Below are positions 7,515-9,417 of a stretch of 9,417 bases of DNA, in pieces; the stretch's first letter is position 1; every line of letters begins with the position of its first letter. Source of the DNA: JAICLL01 sp035252155 (lineage in GTDB: Bacteria > Planctomycetota > Planctomycetia > Pirellulales > JAICIG01); assembly GCA_035252155.1 (NCBI GenBank), contig DATFDL010000041.1, positions 1-9,417 on the forward strand. The letters run 5' to 3'. The notes below the pieces were generated by a model. That model saw only the letters and a program-made list of their open reading frames with translations. It did not search any database and was not told the DNA's origin. The position numbers were made by a program, and so were the translations under genes.

Positions 7515-7520
7515 GTCCGG
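7507..7520. promoter_or_regulatory. 14-bp perfect palindrome centred on the small-ORF start codon
   Basis: CCGGACATGTCCGG is its own reverse complement and contains the ATG (7514-7512). It could be an operator for a dimeric regulator. A perfect 14-bp palindrome is expected about once per 16 kb by chance, so the interest comes from its position and not from its existence. Confidence 0.3.
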
Positions 7521-7523
7521 TTC

Positions 7524-7530
7524 CCTCCTT
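7524..7530 (-). promoter_or_regulatory. Full-consensus ribosome binding site AAGGAGG
   Basis: AAGGAGG on the minus strand is the complete anti-16S complement, nine bases before the ATG at 7514. Most genes in this window have weak or no Shine-Dalgarno sequence, so this one stands out. It is the main reason for proposing the small ORF. Confidence 0.6.
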
Positions 7531-7548
7531 GGGCGGCAACACCCCCAA
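7529..7548 (-). other. Leader hairpin touching the ribosome binding site
   Basis: In the predicted minus-strand transcript TTGGGGG (7548-7542) pairs with CC, a bulged G, then CCCAA (7536-7529) around loop TGTTG. The seven-pair stem includes the first two A of AAGGAGG, so its folding could tune access of ribosomes. There is no T run, so it is not a terminator. Confidence 0.35.
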
Positions 7549-7556
7549 CCCTTACC

Positions 7557-7584
7557 AATGTAGCGCCGCAAGGCGGAATGTCAA
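7557..7584 (-). promoter_or_regulatory. Promoter of the small-ORF/BON transcript
   Basis: On the minus strand a perfect TTGACA (7584-7579) is followed after 16 bases by TACATT (7562-7557, 4/6 to consensus). It begins three bases after the cysC stop. A start near 7550 gives a leader of about 36 bases that carries the hairpin and the AAGGAGG site. The 327 bases between BON and cysC (7261-7587) are accounted for by this promoter, the leader and the small ORF. Confidence 0.55.
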
Positions 7585-7587
7585 GGG

Positions 7588-8241
7588 TTAGCGGACTTTG
7601 CCGGCCTTCCGCAGGTAGGCGATCACCTCTTCAGCCAGCGTCTCGGCGTCTTTGTGGGCGGCGTCGAGCACCAGTTCGGGCTTGGCAGGGGCCTCATACG
7701 GATCGTCGATGCCGGTAAAGCCTTTCAGCTCGCCGGCACGGGCCTTTTTATACAGTCCCTTGGGATCGCGCGATTCGCAGATCTCCAGCGGGGCGTCGAC
7801 CAACACCTCGATAAAGTCACCCGCGGCCAGGCTGGCCCGCACCGCGTCGCGGTCGCGGCGATAGGGGCTGATAAACGCGGTCAGCGTGATCAGGCCGGCG
7901 TCGCAGAACAGCTTGGCGACGGCGCCGATGCGGCGGATGTTCTCCTCGCGGTCCTGGGCCGAAAAACCCAGTCCAAACCGCTTGGCGAACTCGTCGCCGT
8001 GCCGCTCCTTGAGCATGCCCGGCCCGGCGTTCAGGCCGTGCCGCACGTTGTCGCCGTCGAGTACAAAGCTGCGTTTGCCCTGCGAGTGCAGCTTGTGATC
8101 GACCAGGTTGGCCACGGTGCTTTTGCCGCAGCCGCTCAGCCCGGTAAACCAGATCACGCAGCCTTGATGGCCGTTGAGCTTCTCACGTTCGGGACGGGTG
8201 ACGCTGTGTTCATGCCAATGGACATTGGTATCGTTGGGCAT
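7588..8241 (-). CDS. cysC: Adenylylsulfate (APS) kinase
   Basis: This 217-residue protein phosphorylates APS with ATP to give PAPS, the sulfate donor for sulfation and an intermediate of sulfate assimilation; it should be cytosolic. The Walker A loop is GLSGCGKST (34-42). LDGDNVRHGLN (61-71), DREENIRRIGAVAKLF (97-112), FISP with Ser125, and DPKGLYKKARAGELKGFTG (159-177) are all family-typical. It is stand-alone, not fused to CysN, and no sulfurylase gene is in the window. Compared with E. coli CysC as I recall it, about 17 residues (around 72-90, with MLKERHGDEFAKRFG) are inserted between HGLN and LGFS. AGGAG (8257-8253) sits 11 bases before the ATG, a little far. With a neighbouring divergent glycosyltransferase, sulfation of a cell-surface glycan is a possible use of PAPS, but this is inference. 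Confidence 0.95.
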   Translation of the reverse strand: MPNDTNVHWHEHSVTRPEREKLNGHQGCVIWFTGLSGCGKSTVANLVDHKLHSQGKRSFVLDGDNVRHGLNAGPGMLKERHGDEFAKRFGLGFSAQDREENIRRIGAVAKLFCDAGLITLTAFISPYRRDRDAVRASLAAGDFIEVLVDAPLEICESRDPKGLYKKARAGELKGFTGIDDPYEAPAKPELVLDAAHKDAETLAEEVIAYLRKAGKVR

Positions 8242-8280
8242 CGCTCGACGTGCTCCTGTTACTCTTTGTGGAAACGGAGC

Positions 8281-8309
8281 ATTTTACCAGCCTGCGGCGG
8301 CGGCGAAAA
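8281..8309 (-). promoter_or_regulatory. Candidate cysC promoter
   Basis: On the minus strand TAAAAT (8286-8281, 5/6 to a -10 box) stands about 40 bases before the cysC ATG. The -35 position 17 bases further up is a poor TTTTCG. The rest of the 182-base divergent gap (8242-8423) holds no promoter for the glycosyltransferase that I would call. Confidence 0.3.
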
Positions 8310-8423
8310 GCGGGGGTAGGCCGACACCCGCGTGAACCTGCCTGCAATACGTGCAGCGTTCCCTAACGACAGCCCGGTAGTTACGATGGACGTTTCGTTC
8401 GTGTTCCGTGTGATTGGCAGACA

Positions 8424-9392
8424 ATGCTCTCCACCGTTATCCCCGTTTTCAACGAGGCCGAAAGCCTGGAGAGTCTCTATGGCGAATTGCACTCGGTCGC
8501 CGCGGCCGAAGGCTACGAGTTGGATCTGGTGCTGGTCGACGACGGCTCGACCGACGGCTCGTGGCCGATCATCGCGCGGCTGGCGGCGAACGACTCGCGA
8601 GTGCGCGGCATTCGCTTTCGCCGCAACTTTGGCAAGGCGGCCGCGCTGAGCGCCGGTTTTAGCGCCGCGCGAGGCGACCTGGTCATGACGCTCGACGCCG
8701 ACTTGCAAGACGATCCGCGCGAAATCCCGCGGTTCCTGAAAAAAATGGACGAGGGCTTCGACGTCGTCAGCGGCTGGAAAAAGCCGCGGCACGATCCGTG
8801 GCACAAGGTTTGGCCTTCGCGCGTCTTTAATTGGCTGGTGAGCCGCTTGACGGGCGTCGAGTTGCACGACCACAACTGCGGCATGAAATGTTATCGGCGC
8901 AACGTCTTTCGCGAAGTGCGGCTGTATGGCGAGCTGCACCGCTTCGTGCCGGTGTTGGCCCACGCCCGTGGATTTCGCGTGGCCGAAGTCGTCATTCAAC
9001 ATCGGCCGCGGCGGTTCGGGCATTCCAAATACGGCGTGCGGCGGTTTCTGCGCGGGTTTTTAGATTTGCTCACGGTCAAGTTTCTCACCGGCTTTGGCCA
9101 GCGACCGCAGCATGCGCTGGGTGCGTGCGGCCTGGGTTTTTTCGTATTGGGCGGGTTGGGCGTCGTTTATCTCTCCGTCTATTGGCTCGCCGCGCAACTG
9201 CAACCCGATTGGCAACTCAAGCCGTTGCACGAACGGCCGGCGCTGGTCTATTCGCTGGGGGCGCTGCTGCTGGGCGGACAACTTATGTCGATCGGCTTTT
9301 TGGCGGAGCTGATCATCGCCTACACCGGCCGCGACAGCGACACGTATTCGATTGCCGAGGAAACGCCGGCGGCGGAGAAATGTGAGCATTGA
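8424..9392 (+). CDS. Family 2 glycosyltransferase with two C-terminal membrane helices (DPMS/GtrB/ArnC type)
   Basis: The 322-residue protein has a GT-A fold of family GT2. It shows STVIPVFNEAESL at the N-terminus, VDDGSTDGS (38-46), RNFGKAAALSAGF, the metal-binding DAD in TLDADLQDDP (89-98), NCGMKCYRR (151-159), GELHRFVPVLA (169-179) and RPRRFGHSKYG (194-204). Two membrane segments follow at about 231-257 and 273-300, then a short charged tail. This is the layout of enzymes that move a sugar from a nucleotide donor to a polyprenyl phosphate on the inner membrane face (dolichol-phosphate mannose synthase, GtrB, ArnC). The donor sugar cannot be read from the sequence. The ATG at 8424 fits the family N-terminus; the ribosome site (GGCAG) is weak. 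The gene is complete, and no terminator is seen in the last 25 bases of the window. Confidence 0.93.
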   Translation: MLSTVIPVFNEAESLESLYGELHSVAAAEGYELDLVLVDDGSTDGSWPIIARLAANDSRVRGIRFRRNFGKAAALSAGFSAARGDLVMTLDADLQDDPREIPRFLKKMDEGFDVVSGWKKPRHDPWHKVWPSRVFNWLVSRLTGVELHDHNCGMKCYRRNVFREVRLYGELHRFVPVLAHARGFRVAEVVIQHRPRRFGHSKYGVRRFLRGFLDLLTVKFLTGFGQRPQHALGACGLGFFVLGGLGVVYLSVYWLAAQLQPDWQLKPLHERPALVYSLGALLLGGQLMSIGFLAELIIAYTGRDSDTYSIAEETPAAEKCEH

Positions 9393-9417
9393 ATCCTAAT
9401 CGGTTTTGACATTCAAA

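Noticed and set aside
7302..7718. 138-codon + strand frame in the BON-cysC gap
   Set aside because: It runs into the antisense of cysC, has no ribosome site or domain, and conflicts with the minus-strand signals in the same place.
7654..8319. 221-codon + strand frame opposite cysC
   Set aside because: It has no family resemblance. The opposite strand encodes a full APS kinase with Walker A and other motifs.
8259..9023. 254-codon minus-strand frame opposite the glycosyltransferase
   Set aside because: It is a shadow of the GT2 gene; its last part runs through the non-coding cysC leader.
9406..9411. TTGACA at the right edge as a promoter
   Set aside because: The window ends six bases later, so no -10 box can be seen.

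Overview
The window looks like a piece of a GC-rich planctomycete chromosome, probably of the Pirellulales type. The clues are a leucine-rich-repeat protein with the N-terminal RWYQYSLR-type membrane anchor that I associate with this phylum, a small BON-domain protein with an SFYAKQLAQ core, an FHA-GAF-SpoIIE phosphatase, and mostly weak Shine-Dalgarno sites. The assignment rests on recall of family features and was not tested by a search.

Left half (1-5056, all +): purL, a leucine-rich-repeat (LRR) gene and purQ. PurL carries two PurS-like units fused at its N-terminus. The separate purQ supplies the glutaminase, so together they should make a complete formylglycinamidine ribonucleotide (FGAM) synthase for step 4 of purine synthesis. 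The LRR gene sits between them, is visibly lower in GC, and is preceded by a GC-rich hairpin that may be a dispersed repeat.

Middle (5057-6870): a + strand gene for an FHA-GAF-PP2C (RsbU/SpoIIE-like) phosphatase with its own well-formed promoter one base after the purQ stop. It converges on a minus-strand tRNA-Phe(GAA); only one base separates the stop codon from the tRNA 3' end. The tRNA has a clear promoter of its own.

Right half (6871-9417): on the minus strand are a BON-domain protein, a possible 85-residue small protein upstream of it that overlaps it by ATGA, and a stand-alone APS kinase (cysC) with an unusual insertion. Divergent from cysC on the + strand is a family-2 glycosyltransferase with two C-terminal membrane helices. 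The small-ORF/BON locus has a perfect -35 box, a leader hairpin, a full AAGGAGG ribosome site and a palindrome centred on its start codon.

Most of the window is housekeeping plus signalling. I see no CRISPR array, transposase, phage gene or defence cassette. The points most worth a second look are the small-ORF/BON locus, the LRR gene splitting the purL-purQ pair, the PurS-PurS-PurL fusion, and the insertion in CysC.
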